This document shows positions 47,087-55,201 of a stretch of 64,000 nt of DNA, in pieces; position 1 is the stretch's first letter; every line of letters begins with the position of its first letter. This DNA is from [Eubacterium] cellulosolvens LD2006 (GTDB taxonomy: Bacteria; Bacillota; Clostridia; Lachnospirales; Lachnospiraceae), in NCBI RefSeq assembly GCF_000621585.1, contig NZ_JHXY01000006.1, positions 124,001-188,000 of the forward strand. The letters run 5' to 3'. A model generated the notes under the pieces. The model worked only from the letters and a program-made list of their open reading frames with translations. It made no database searches and was not told the origin of the DNA. The position numbers and the translations under genes were made by a program.

Positions 47087-47608
47087 TCAATTCTCCCTGA
47101 TGTACATGAGCGGCGTGCCATATGCGGCAAAATCAGAATCGTTGACTTCAATCGACTCCACGACACCGCTGCACGGAGCCGGAATCTCACTCATCATCTT
47201 CATAGCCTCGATCAGACCGACCGTATCTCCCTTTTTGACTTCCTGTCCGCTCTCCACATAAGGTTTCTCCCCCGGCTTGGACGCGCGGTAGAAAACACCT
47301 GCCAGCGGAGCGGTGACCGGACACGCCGTGTTCTCCGGTGTATTCTCCTGTGTCTCCGCAGCCTCTGCATGAGCCTCGCCGCCTTCCGGCTGCACGACCG
47401 CTCCTGCAGCCGGAGCAGAAAGCTGTACTTCTGCGCTTTGAACCGGCGTCGTCACCGGAAGCACCTGAACACAGTCCTGTCCCTTCGTCCCCGCGGCGCT
47501 TTTTTTCAAGATCAGTTTCCCGTCCTCGTCTCCGTATTTCAGTTCATCCAAAGATGAATCGTCCAGACTTTTGATCAGCTTCTGGATATCCTCAATGGTC
47601 AGTTTCAT
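47087..47608 (-). CDS. accB: Biotin carboxyl carrier protein
   Basis: A 173-residue carrier of the biotin of acetyl-CoA carboxylase. The C-terminal biotinyl domain has GLIEAMKMMSEIPAP with the biotin-accepting Lys137. An Ala/Glu/Pro-rich linker (about 55-95) joins it to an N-terminal helical segment IEDIQKLIKSLDDSSL. The ATG at 47608 has AAGGAGACTG upstream; the longer in-frame start at 47713 would run into the terminator hairpin and is rejected. Confidence 0.95.
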   Translation of the reverse strand: MKLTIEDIQKLIKSLDDSSLDELKYGDEDGKLILKKSAAGTKGQDCVQVLPVTTPVQSAEVQLSAPAAGAVVQPEGGEAHAEAAETQENTPENTACPVTAPLAGVFYRASKPGEKPYVESGQEVKKGDTVGLIEAMKMMSEIPAPCSGVVESIEVNDSDFAAYGTPLMYIREN

Positions 47609-47651
47609 GACAGTCTCCTTCAAAAAAACGTTTTTACAAACCCTGTATCTG

Positions 47652-47736
47652 AAAAGGGCTGTCGCACGCCGCATCCTCACAAATACAACCTCAGCAAAGG
47701 TAAATGTATTCACACATGCATCTCGTACAACAGCCC
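47652..47736 (-). terminator. Intercistronic hairpin between acpP and accB
   Basis: On the minus strand GGGCTGTTGTACG (47724-47736) pairs with CGTGCGACAGCCC (47656-47668), 13 bp with two G-U wobbles, and TTTTC follows. The loop is about 55 bases. It would terminate or protect the acpP message and let only part of transcription enter accB. Confidence 0.55.
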
Positions 47737-47766
47737 CGGATCGCAGTGATCCTCCTTGCCCCTTAT

Positions 47767-48003
47767 TTATGCAGCTTTATGCTCTTCGATGTATTTCACT
47801 ACACTCTCAACCGTGTGAAGATTCGGAAGCTGGTCATCCGGGATCGTCACACCGAAGTTTTCCTCAAGTGCCATCATCAGCTCGACAATATCCAGGGAAT
47901 CAGCCTGCAGATCCTTGAAGAAATCTGACTCCGGACGAATATCATCTCCCTCGAAATTCAGTGTGTCGATAATAATCTCTTTTACTTTCTCAAAAGTTTC
48001 CAT
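47767..48003 (-). CDS. acpP: Acyl carrier protein
   Basis: A 78-residue, strongly acidic carrier. DLQADSLDIVELMMALEE contains Ser36 in the DSL motif, which receives 4'-phosphopantetheine. It is the first gene of the fatty-acid operon. The ribosome site is GAGAGGG before the ATG. A promoter with a palindromic leader lies at 48030-48097, and a hairpin follows the gene at 47652-47736. Confidence 0.97.
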   Translation of the reverse strand: METFEKVKEIIIDTLNFEGDDIRPESDFFKDLQADSLDIVELMMALEENFGVTIPDDQLPNLHTVESVVKYIEEHKAA

Positions 48004-48018
48004 TTTCCCTCTCCATTC

Positions 48019-48053
48019 TCTGATAAATTAAATTTTTAGCTAAATTTTTTTAC
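48019..48053 (-). promoter_or_regulatory. AT-rich palindrome in acpP leader
   Basis: Centred on the 10-bp perfect palindrome TTTAGCTAAA with T- and A-rich flanks. It lies directly downstream of the predicted acpP transcription start, a common place for an operator. A FabT-like regulator ends the same operon, so this is the best candidate site, but the match to known FabT boxes was not established. Confidence 0.35.
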
Positions 48054-48068
48054 CTTTATACGTGTTTT

Positions 48069-48097
48069 ACCATACACCAGCCGTCCGTATGTGTCAA
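48069..48097 (-). promoter_or_regulatory. Predicted acpP promoter
   Basis: Minus-strand TTGACA (48092-48097), 17-bp spacer, TATGGT (48069-48074). It is a perfect -35 with a weak -10, which often marks a regulated promoter. Confidence 0.65.
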
Positions 48098-48207
48098 TAT
48101 ATTTATTTAAATTTATTTAGTTTAGTGTATATTATACGTATAATCAGTCATCCGATGGATATATCCGGCAATCACGGCACAGCTTGTACAGCATACACGC
48201 GCACATA

Positions 48208-48236
48208 CTGACAGCCTGTGTGCGATATGCTATACT
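48208..48236 (+). promoter_or_regulatory. Predicted promoter for the 48303 gene
   Basis: CTGACA (48208-48213), 17-bp spacer, TATACT (48231-48236), five of six matches at both boxes. The transcription start would be about 48243, only a few bases before a terminator-like hairpin. Confidence 0.6.
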
Positions 48237-48251
48237 AAGGAAACACTTATA

Positions 48252-48283
48252 AAAAAAGAATATCACCTGCGACATTCTTTTTT
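48252..48283 (+). promoter_or_regulatory. Leader hairpin with T-run
   Basis: AAAAAAGAAT (48252-48261) pairs with ATTCTTTTTT (48274-48283), with an inner TC/GA pair. It immediately follows the predicted transcription start and precedes the ribosome site GGAAAGGAG. It looks like a terminator placed as an attenuator. Confidence 0.5.
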
Positions 48284-48302
48284 ACCGGAAAGGAGTTTTC
48301 AC

Positions 48303-48734
48303 ATGGATATTTCCAGTGCACTTTATATCTTTTGCGACGGAAAGAAAAAAATAGACAAATACGGTCCCCAGGACGGACATCCGAATATTGTCGGCTATGA
48401 GATCCTGAAGTTCCTGCGGGAACGTCTGCAGAACAAAGAGATGGAGGCCTTCGCTGATATCGTTCGCGGCTGCCAGTTCCTCCCCTACGACGAGATGAAA
48501 CCGGATCAGCGGACGGACAAGAGCAGTGACATCCTTGGTCTTCTCTGGCGCAAGGGATCCATGAAGCTCTACGACAGCGAGGAGTTCGCGGATGTCACCG
48601 ACTACGACTACCAGATCGATCTGGATGAGAAGACCTTCCGCATCCTCTCTCTCTTTGAGGTTACGTTTACCTTCGATGAGCTGGAGACGATCAGCGATGA
48701 CGAGTTTATGGAGAAGCTGGCGGCGTTCAATTAA
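48303..48734 (+). CDS. Hypothetical protein, acidic
   Basis: A 143-residue soluble protein not recognised from any family. It is acidic, with charged helices such as EILKFLRERLQNKEMEAF and a C-terminal TFDELETISDDEFMEKLA. No signal peptide or membrane segment is present. AAAGGAG is well spaced from the ATG and the codon use looks native, so it is very probably real. It stands alone behind its own promoter and leader hairpin, and converges with the AEC transporter gene two bases after its end. Confidence 0.75.
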   Translation: MDISSALYIFCDGKKKIDKYGPQDGHPNIVGYEILKFLRERLQNKEMEAFADIVRGCQFLPYDEMKPDQRTDKSSDILGLLWRKGSMKLYDSEEFADVTDYDYQIDLDEKTFRILSLFEVTFTFDELETISDDEFMEKLAAFN

Positions 48735-48736
48735 AT

Positions 48737-49681
48737 TTACATAAGCCCCTGGAAACGCAGGATCCAGATCCAGAGGGTGAGGGTCAGGGAGCTGAGGATG
48801 GTCGATAAGGCCACGCAGCCGGCGGACACTGTGCCTTCGTGCCCCATGTTCTTTGCCATGATGTAGCCGGCGACGGTGGATGCCGAGCCGAGCATGATGA
48901 GTACGGCCAGCAGTTTTTCTCCCCGGAAGCCCAAGAATACCGCATGGGGGATGAATAAAGCCGTGAATCCGATCAGCTTCATAAAGGTGCCCAGAAAAAC
49001 GGGCGGGAGTTTCTCGCCGAGCGAATGAAAATTCAGCTGTGCCCCCATAGCCAAAAGACCCATGGGTGACGCGAGCCGTCCGATGTAACCGGTGGTCTTC
49101 ATCGCCATATCCGGAAGGGTGATTCCTGTCATCCCCCACGCGAAACCTAAAAGGATTCCCCAGATGATGGGATTCGTCACGATCCCCTTCAAGGCCGCCT
49201 TCAGTCTCTTCCTGTCGACGCCCTCACTTCCCGGACGCATCAGGGAGAGCACGAGGACGGCCATCACATTGTACAGGGGAACGCAGCCCAGCATCATCAG
49301 CGACCCGAGGGTTGCCTCCCCGTAGATATTCTCAATGTAGGTCATACCCAAAAGCGATGCGCTGCTCCGGAAGGAACCCTGCACGAACTCTCCCCGCACC
49401 TCTTTATCCCTGAACACAAGGGAAAGTACCACGGCCACCAAAACGCTGAGAAGCGTAATTCCAAAACAAAAAACAACGTAGCCGGTGTCCCAGACTTCCC
49501 GGAAGTCCACATCGCAGAGCTGTGTGAACAGGCTCACCGGCAGCGCAATCTTGAAGACGAAGCGATTCATCCCCGAGGCAAAGGCCTCGTCAATCAAACC
49601 GATTTTCCGGAACAGAACCCCCAGCATCATGACAAAAAAGACCGGCATCGTCGCATTCACACTGAATAAAAAATTTCCCAT
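48737..49681 (-). CDS. AEC-family transporter
   Basis: A 314-residue membrane protein of the auxin efflux carrier (AEC) family, which in bacteria exports or imports small organic acids. About ten hydrophobic segments are in two halves; MPVFFVMMLGVLFRKIGLI is the typical first helix and NRFVFKIALPVSLF follows. The ATG at 49681 is preferred because GGGGAGAT precedes it at good spacing; 49714 would add 11 residues. The substrate is unknown. Confidence 0.9.
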   Translation of the reverse strand: MGNFLFSVNATMPVFFVMMLGVLFRKIGLIDEAFASGMNRFVFKIALPVSLFTQLCDVDFREVWDTGYVVFCFGITLLSVLVAVVLSLVFRDKEVRGEFVQGSFRSSASLLGMTYIENIYGEATLGSLMMLGCVPLYNVMAVLVLSLMRPGSEGVDRKRLKAALKGIVTNPIIWGILLGFAWGMTGITLPDMAMKTTGYIGRLASPMGLLAMGAQLNFHSLGEKLPPVFLGTFMKLIGFTALFIPHAVFLGFRGEKLLAVLIMLGSASTVAGYIMAKNMGHEGTVSAGCVALSTILSSLTLTLWIWILRFQGLM

Positions 49682-49827
49682 CTCATATCTCCCCGTATAC
49701 TTGTCCGAAGACATACAGTCTCATTTCCCCTATGATAACAGAAATCGGGCAGGGGATATACCCCTGCCCGGTCATCAGATATTCTGCCATTTCACCGGCC
49801 TGCGAAATCATTGACTCACAAGCTATA

Positions 49828-51204
49828 CTAGCGCTCATCAGATCCGTCCGCCAGTCGAAATGGTTTCTTTGGAAGTGCCACAGCATACATGAAATGATCC
49901 GCCATCGGAAGAGAGGTCTCACCCTCTGACATTCCGTAGGTGCCATATTCCTCCGGCAGATGGTTGTCTTTCAGCGGGATCATCAACGGGTAGCCCTCGA
50001 TCAGGCTTCCCAGGGAGGCGTTGATCACCCGGTCCATCTGCCGCTGTGTCACGTTACGCTTCTGGTATTTCTTCGATGCAGACTCAAAATTAATCAGCAC
50101 ATGATCACCATGCACATCCACATCCTCGCTCATATTCGGAAGAGCAATCTCCCGAACTGTAAAAAACGACGGAACCCATCCGATAATCTTGTTGTGGTAG
50201 AGCCGGCGGATCGTCAGAATAGACGGATAGTTTCTTCCGAACGATCTGGATGACAGCAGGTACAATTTCCCTTTGTACTCCGTGATCGCCACTCCCTGCG
50301 TCGAGGAATCCAGATCCACTCTCTGCACATTGATCGCTCCCGTCTCCATGCAATAACCCTGCATGAAACTCCTGCCGCTTCCGCCCTCCCGGTTGTTGAT
50401 GTCCCCCACGAAGAGCGTTCCCTTATAAGAACAGAGGAACGACGGCCGCACCGCCACACCGAGATAATCCGTGAGCTTCACGCTGACAGAATCCGTCTTC
50501 GTCTTCACCGCTTTAACAACCTCGGAAACCGGGAGCTTCCACACGCGGTATTTCGCATTATCGATCGCCACCTTAACCTCCTCGCTGCCCATCGTCTCCG
50601 GATCAAAATGATTCGAATCCGCGATGTAGATATTCCCGTCATTGCCGCCGTACGTCAGCGCGCCGACATGAGACTTGATATTCAGAACAATCGTCGTCAG
50701 ATATTCATGCGTCTTCTTGTTGAGAACATAAATGCAGGAATACTTCTGCGGCCTGGCAAAATTATACGCGGAAATCAGAACAAACTGTCCGGCAACACAG
50801 AGCCCCTGCGGAACCATACGGCTCGTGGTACCCGATCCGAGATTCGTATTACTGATGCCCGGAATCAGATAATAGCCCGTCTTATACAGCGACCGGTTGA
50901 GCGTCCGGAACGAACTCCACTGACTGGTTCCGGTAAGCAGCTTCCTGTAATTCGACTCAAACGGGCTGTCAGTCGAAGTATCATACTGCGGGTTCGCAAT
51001 CTGATTTCTGTCGAGAAACATCTCATACAGATTCATCTTCAGCGGATCCTCCCAGCTGACCGAACGCTTCACCTCAGACATCAGAAACGCCTCCGTGAGC
51101 CCGTTCCCGTACACCACCTTCGGATAAAAACACGAAAAGAGAACCGCCGCAACAATCATGAGACCAGCGACCAAACGCCGCATCGTCTGAAAAAGAACAC
51201 ACAT
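49828..51204 (-). CDS. Secreted protein of unknown function, possible beta-propeller
   Basis: A 458-residue protein not recognised by family. An N-terminal hydrophobic segment LVAGLMIVAAVLFSCF suggests a signal anchor or signal peptide. The rest contains repeated beta-strand blocks, such as LVISAYNF, NIYIADSNHF, GTLFVGDINN, GKLYLLSSRSF, with the spacing of a WD40/NHL-like propeller. No catalytic motif is seen. It is the gene after the LTA-synthase-like gene on the same strand, about 500 bp away, so a cell-envelope role is possible but unproven. Confidence 0.65.
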   Translation of the reverse strand: MCVLFQTMRRLVAGLMIVAAVLFSCFYPKVVYGNGLTEAFLMSEVKRSVSWEDPLKMNLYEMFLDRNQIANPQYDTSTDSPFESNYRKLLTGTSQWSSFRTLNRSLYKTGYYLIPGISNTNLGSGTTSRMVPQGLCVAGQFVLISAYNFARPQKYSCIYVLNKKTHEYLTTIVLNIKSHVGALTYGGNDGNIYIADSNHFDPETMGSEEVKVAIDNAKYRVWKLPVSEVVKAVKTKTDSVSVKLTDYLGVAVRPSFLCSYKGTLFVGDINNREGGSGRSFMQGYCMETGAINVQRVDLDSSTQGVAITEYKGKLYLLSSRSFGRNYPSILTIRRLYHNKIIGWVPSFFTVREIALPNMSEDVDVHGDHVLINFESASKKYQKRNVTQRQMDRVINASLGSLIEGYPLMIPLKDNHLPEEYGTYGMSEGETSLPMADHFMYAVALPKKPFRLADGSDER

Positions 51205-51506
51205 GGCAATCCTCCTTTCCCGGAATGCAAAACCTGCCGAAGCAGATAAAACACTTATCTGTTATATGTATTCTAGCAAGGAGAATCCGTAATATTCGGA
51301 TCATTTTTGTGAACAGAACGTTAACAATTTACGAACGTTTTCGTTATTCGGTATGATATTTTGTATCTTTTGCACATCCCTTATATTCTCATCAAAAATA
51401 AGTATGTTAATCATACATATATTTCGTTACATTGTGCCTATAATTGTATCCATTTTTCCGAACATCCCCATTCATATGAAGCGACGTGTTCGCGGATCTG
51501 TTTCGG

Positions 51507-51630
51507 TCCCGCGGAACACCACCTTTTGCTTCCGCACTCCCCAAAACGTCAGCTCCAAATCAGTCCCGCGGAACACCGCCTTTTGCTTCCGCACTCCCAA
51601 AACGGTCGTTCCATATCAGCCCCGCGGGGC
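51507..51630 (+). repeat. Tandem repeat of about 57 bp, 2.2 copies
   Basis: TCCCGCGGAACACC...CTTTTGCTTCCGCACTCCC starts at 51507 and 51564, and a third partial copy begins at 51620 (CCCCGCGG). The unit carries a CCGCGG core. The repeat is in the 504-bp gap between two envelope genes, which has no convincing gene elsewhere; the sequence up to 51480 is AT-rich. Confidence 0.8.
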
Positions 51631-51708
51631 AGGAACAGGTCCACGGGGCGCCCCTTGATCCGCGAAAAAAAGGCCGCCCAGAACCCTTCGTTCCGGACAG
51701 CCCTCCAC

Positions 51709-53679
51709 TCATTTCTCTTCTATGTAAGGAAACAGCGACATATTCCTGTTCTTCTTATCAAACATATTGTTATACTGCAGCATTTGGTACTTCTCAATCC
51801 ACTTCTTCTCTTCCCCGGTCGCCTCATTGAGATGCATAAAGCGCCCGTTCTCGATCGAATAATACCCCCGCGCATTAATCGCCGGGATGACCTCCATCAG
51901 CTTCGTCTGGAACTTGTTGTACAGCGGAAGCTCGAAATTTCCCCTCTCCAGCGTCAGCGTCGAGAGATAATTCAGACTCGTGCAGTCAATCCACGTCGAA
52001 TCCGTCTCGTAGTTCGTCCAGATAAAGAACGGAACCTTGAAGAAATTCTCAAGCTCATCCATCGTCAGACCGGCCATACCCTTGCCGTTGAGCGTCTGAT
52101 AGAACTGCCCGTTCAAACTCGGCTGATGATCTCCGAAGAAAACAATCTCGACCGGCTCGTCAACACTCCGGAAATAAGTGACAAGTTTCTCCACGGCCTC
52201 GTCTGTTCTGTGAGCAATCGTGAGATACTGATTGACGTCCATGTACATCCCCGAGGACTGAATCACATCCGTGTTGAAACCGGAGTAATAATCCGTGTAG
52301 CCGCCGTGATTCTGCATCGTGATTCCCATAAAGAAGAGACGCTCATCCTTCTTTTTGGAATTGAAGCGTTCAATAATCCTGTCAAAAAGCTCCTCATCCG
52401 TGATGTATTTGCGGAGCACCTTTGACTCGTCGAAGTATCCGGACGGCTCATCGAGGAAGTACATCTCGTCGAATCCAAGCTTCGGATAAACTGTGTTTCT
52501 TCTCCATCCGGTGGACAGATACGGATGCATGGCCACCGTTGTGTATCCGTTATTTTTCATCGTAGAGACGATCGAAGACGGATGCTGGTCAATATACTGC
52601 TGATACACGACAGAACCGGAAGGAAGATAGGCCATGGAATTTCCGGTCATGTATTCCCACTCTGAGTTCGGCGTCTTTGCTCCGAAGACGGAAGCAATCG
52701 CGTAACCCTTCACCGTGTTCTCGGACATCGAATGAACAAAAGGCATCACGTCGTCGACATTCGTATCCAGCTCCCCGAGCACGTTCAGATCCGCAAAAGA
52801 CTCATCCATGATGACAATTACCGTCGGGTTCTTCACCTGGCTGTTTGTGGCGACATTCCTTACCGCATCCGCCTGCTCGGTATCCGTTGCGATATTATCA
52901 ATCGCCTTCGCCGAGTAGCCGTCCGGCGCGGAAATAAAATTATCACGGATACTCAGCGCAAAATTCAGAATGAATCCATTCTGACAAGAACCCTTCTGCT
53001 CCCAGGTCTGCGTCTCCAGCTCAGCGGTTCCCTGCATGACGAAGAGGATCAGACAGGAAGCCACCACGGCGCTGATGGAGCGCTGCACCCAGTGCCACTC
53101 AAACTTCACCTTCACGCATTTCACCATCAGCGTGATGAAAAGAATGGAGAGCATGATGACAAGGGCTCCCCTGCTGTGCAGCTTAAAGCTGTAGTTTCCC
53201 GCGACGCTCAGTCCCGTACCGATCGTCGAGACATCCGCCCAGGTAATCTCGTTGTCACGGAAAACAAAAACAAAGTAATCCGTGAACGCCATCAGCATCA
53301 GAAACGAATGCGCGGCGATCGCTGCCAGTGCCGGCCTGCTGAGAAGCGCGTGCAGTATCAGATAGATCGCGAGCACAAGCAGCGTGTTCTTCGTCCGCAT
53401 GTTGCTCTTGAGCATATTCCGGAAGTAGGGATCCAGAATCACCGTCTGAATACATATTTCCGTAAAAACACTGCCTGCGATGATAATGATTCCGGACCAG
53501 ATCCAGGGAATCTTCTCGCTCAGTTCCAGCTCCGAGCATGAAATCAGAAAAAAGATACCCACAAACGCCGGGATTACCCAGACCGGATACTTCGCCGCAA
53601 AGAACATTCCGATCGCCAGGACAGCCATGACGCCCAACCATATATAATTCTTCTTTTCCGCTTTCCAATGTAACTTCAT
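51709..53679 (-). CDS. LTA synthase family sulfatase-like protein
   Basis: A 656-residue membrane enzyme of the lipoteichoic acid synthase/phosphoglycerol transferase family. About five N-terminal membrane helices precede an extracellular sulfatase-fold domain. VIVIMDESFADL (near 290) holds the metal-binding Glu/Asp, GAKTPNSEWEYMTGN the likely catalytic Thr (near 335), and FFGDHQPSL the second metal site. It transfers glycerol phosphate from phosphatidylglycerol in known members. It is monocistronic as far as seen; downstream on the strand is the secreted protein at 49828. Confidence 0.9.
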   Translation of the reverse strand: MKLHWKAEKKNYIWLGVMAVLAIGMFFAAKYPVWVIPAFVGIFFLISCSELELSEKIPWIWSGIIIIAGSVFTEICIQTVILDPYFRNMLKSNMRTKNTLLVLAIYLILHALLSRPALAAIAAHSFLMLMAFTDYFVFVFRDNEITWADVSTIGTGLSVAGNYSFKLHSRGALVIMLSILFITLMVKCVKVKFEWHWVQRSISAVVASCLILFVMQGTAELETQTWEQKGSCQNGFILNFALSIRDNFISAPDGYSAKAIDNIATDTEQADAVRNVATNSQVKNPTVIVIMDESFADLNVLGELDTNVDDVMPFVHSMSENTVKGYAIASVFGAKTPNSEWEYMTGNSMAYLPSGSVVYQQYIDQHPSSIVSTMKNNGYTTVAMHPYLSTGWRRNTVYPKLGFDEMYFLDEPSGYFDESKVLRKYITDEELFDRIIERFNSKKKDERLFFMGITMQNHGGYTDYYSGFNTDVIQSSGMYMDVNQYLTIAHRTDEAVEKLVTYFRSVDEPVEIVFFGDHQPSLNGQFYQTLNGKGMAGLTMDELENFFKVPFFIWTNYETDSTWIDCTSLNYLSTLTLERGNFELPLYNKFQTKLMEVIPAINARGYYSIENGRFMHLNEATGEEKKWIEKYQMLQYNNMFDKKNRNMSLFPYIEEK

Positions 53680-53860
53680 GTTTTATGTCTTCCTTAGTTG
53701 TTTTATTATGATCATCCGTTAGCCACGGTTAACACACTATTTTCTAAGATACCATATCTTATCGACAAATCAATATCCAAGGAAAAAAAATCACGAAATT
53801 TTCAATAATTCCAACGCCCGGTCTGCCGCAGACCGTCATCCGAATTCAAAAAATCTGTCA

Positions 53861-54982
53861 TCAGTCCGAGATATCCAGATCCATATTGAAGGAAAGCTGC
53901 ACGCCCGGATACGCCTCCAGCACGCGGTCATAGACCTGCTCGTAAACCGCGCGTCGGTCCTTCGCCGCAAATTCCACAACGATATCGAAGCGGAGCGCTT
54001 TGGACTCCTCGTTGTAGTAAAAACCGTGCAGCTGTTTCACGTATTCCACCCCGGTGGCGAGTTCCCGGATCTTCGTCTCCATCGCTTTGATCTCATCATC
54101 CCGGGTGTTCATGGAATAAATTCCGATTCCGTTGAGCAGTACGCCGGTCTCCCGATATACTTTTTCCGCGGACTTTCTGGCAAGGCGGTCGATCTGATCC
54201 GCCGTAAGGGTGTCCGGAACCTCGATGTGAACAGAGCCCTGGTAATTATCCGGTCCGTAGGCGTGAAGGGTCAGGTCGTACGCGCCGTACACGCCGTCCA
54301 TGGACTTCAGTGTGTTCTTGACCGCCGATGTAACCGCCGGATCCACGCGTTCGCCGAGAATCTGACTGATCGTATCCCGCAGCATATCAAAACCGGCCTT
54401 GATAATTACCAGCGAAATCAGCGCGCCGAGCCATGCCTCCAGACTGATATGGCAGAAGATATACAGAGCAGCCGCCAGCAGGGTCGACGCGGAGATCACT
54501 GCGTCCAGCGTCGCGTCCTGACCGGAATTGACGAGAGAATCCGAATTTGTCTCTTCTCCCTTTTTCTTTACATATCTTCCGAGAATCATTTTTACGAAAA
54601 CAGCCGCGCCGACGATCACGAGAGACGCCGCCGTGTACTCGGCATTCTGCGGATGGATGATCTTCTTTACCGATTCCTGCAGCGAAGTAATTCCCGCATA
54701 GAGAACGATCAGCGAAATAATCGCAGCCGTCAGATACTCGATCCGGCCATAGCCCAGGGGGTGCTTCTTGTCCGCCGGTTTTCTAGCCAGCTTGGTTCCG
54801 ACGATTGTGATCACCGAAGACAGAGCGTCGCTCAAATTGTTCACCGCGTCCAGAATGATCGCAATGGAATTCGTGAGCAGACCGATGACTGCCTTGAAAC
54901 CCGCGAGAGCGCAGTTAGCGATGATACCGATCACACTGGTGCGGACAATCACTTTTTCTCTTGTACTATCTTCCTTATTCAT
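53861..54982 (-). CDS. Cation diffusion facilitator transporter
   Basis: A 373-residue divalent metal exporter (Zn2+, Mn2+, Fe2+ or Co2+ by family). Six membrane helices; helix 2 has LDAVNNLSDALSS with two Asp/Asn metal ligands, and the fifth has SGQDATLDAVISAS. A cytoplasmic C-terminal domain of about 160 residues follows, longer than in short family members. The start MNKEDSTREKV is at 54982. It is divergent from purC; metal specificity is unknown. Confidence 0.92.
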   Translation of the reverse strand: MNKEDSTREKVIVRTSVIGIIANCALAGFKAVIGLLTNSIAIILDAVNNLSDALSSVITIVGTKLARKPADKKHPLGYGRIEYLTAAIISLIVLYAGITSLQESVKKIIHPQNAEYTAASLVIVGAAVFVKMILGRYVKKKGEETNSDSLVNSGQDATLDAVISASTLLAAALYIFCHISLEAWLGALISLVIIKAGFDMLRDTISQILGERVDPAVTSAVKNTLKSMDGVYGAYDLTLHAYGPDNYQGSVHIEVPDTLTADQIDRLARKSAEKVYRETGVLLNGIGIYSMNTRDDEIKAMETKIRELATGVEYVKQLHGFYYNEESKALRFDIVVEFAAKDRRAVYEQVYDRVLEAYPGVQLSFNMDLDISD

Positions 54983-55135
54983 ACAGAAGCTCTCCTTTTC
55001 TCAACTATTGTAAACATTATGACCAACTTGCCGATAAATTTCAACCAAAGACCGCATCCCATCCCGCCTTGTTCTCGCAATTCCGCTGAAAAGCGCTTTT
55101 TTATCTTGCGCCTGCAGATAAATCTTCATATACTA

Positions 55136-55163
55136 AAAGCGTCGGTCATCCGGCCGGCGCTTT
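55136..55163 (+). promoter_or_regulatory. Hairpin in purC leader
   Basis: AAAGCGTCGG pairs with CCGGCGCTTT (10 bp, one G-U) with an 8-base loop, then ATCTATTAC. It lies 39 bp before the purC ATG. No purine riboswitch signature was seen. It may be an attenuator or an mRNA-stabilising stem. Confidence 0.35.
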
Positions 55164-55201
55164 ATCTATTACAGGTGTACCAATAACAGGAGGATTTATT
55201 C

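Noticed and set aside
55014-55201. Purine riboswitch upstream of purC
   Set aside because: The conserved three-way-junction bases (TATA...and CCTA type signatures) were not found; only a simple stem is present.
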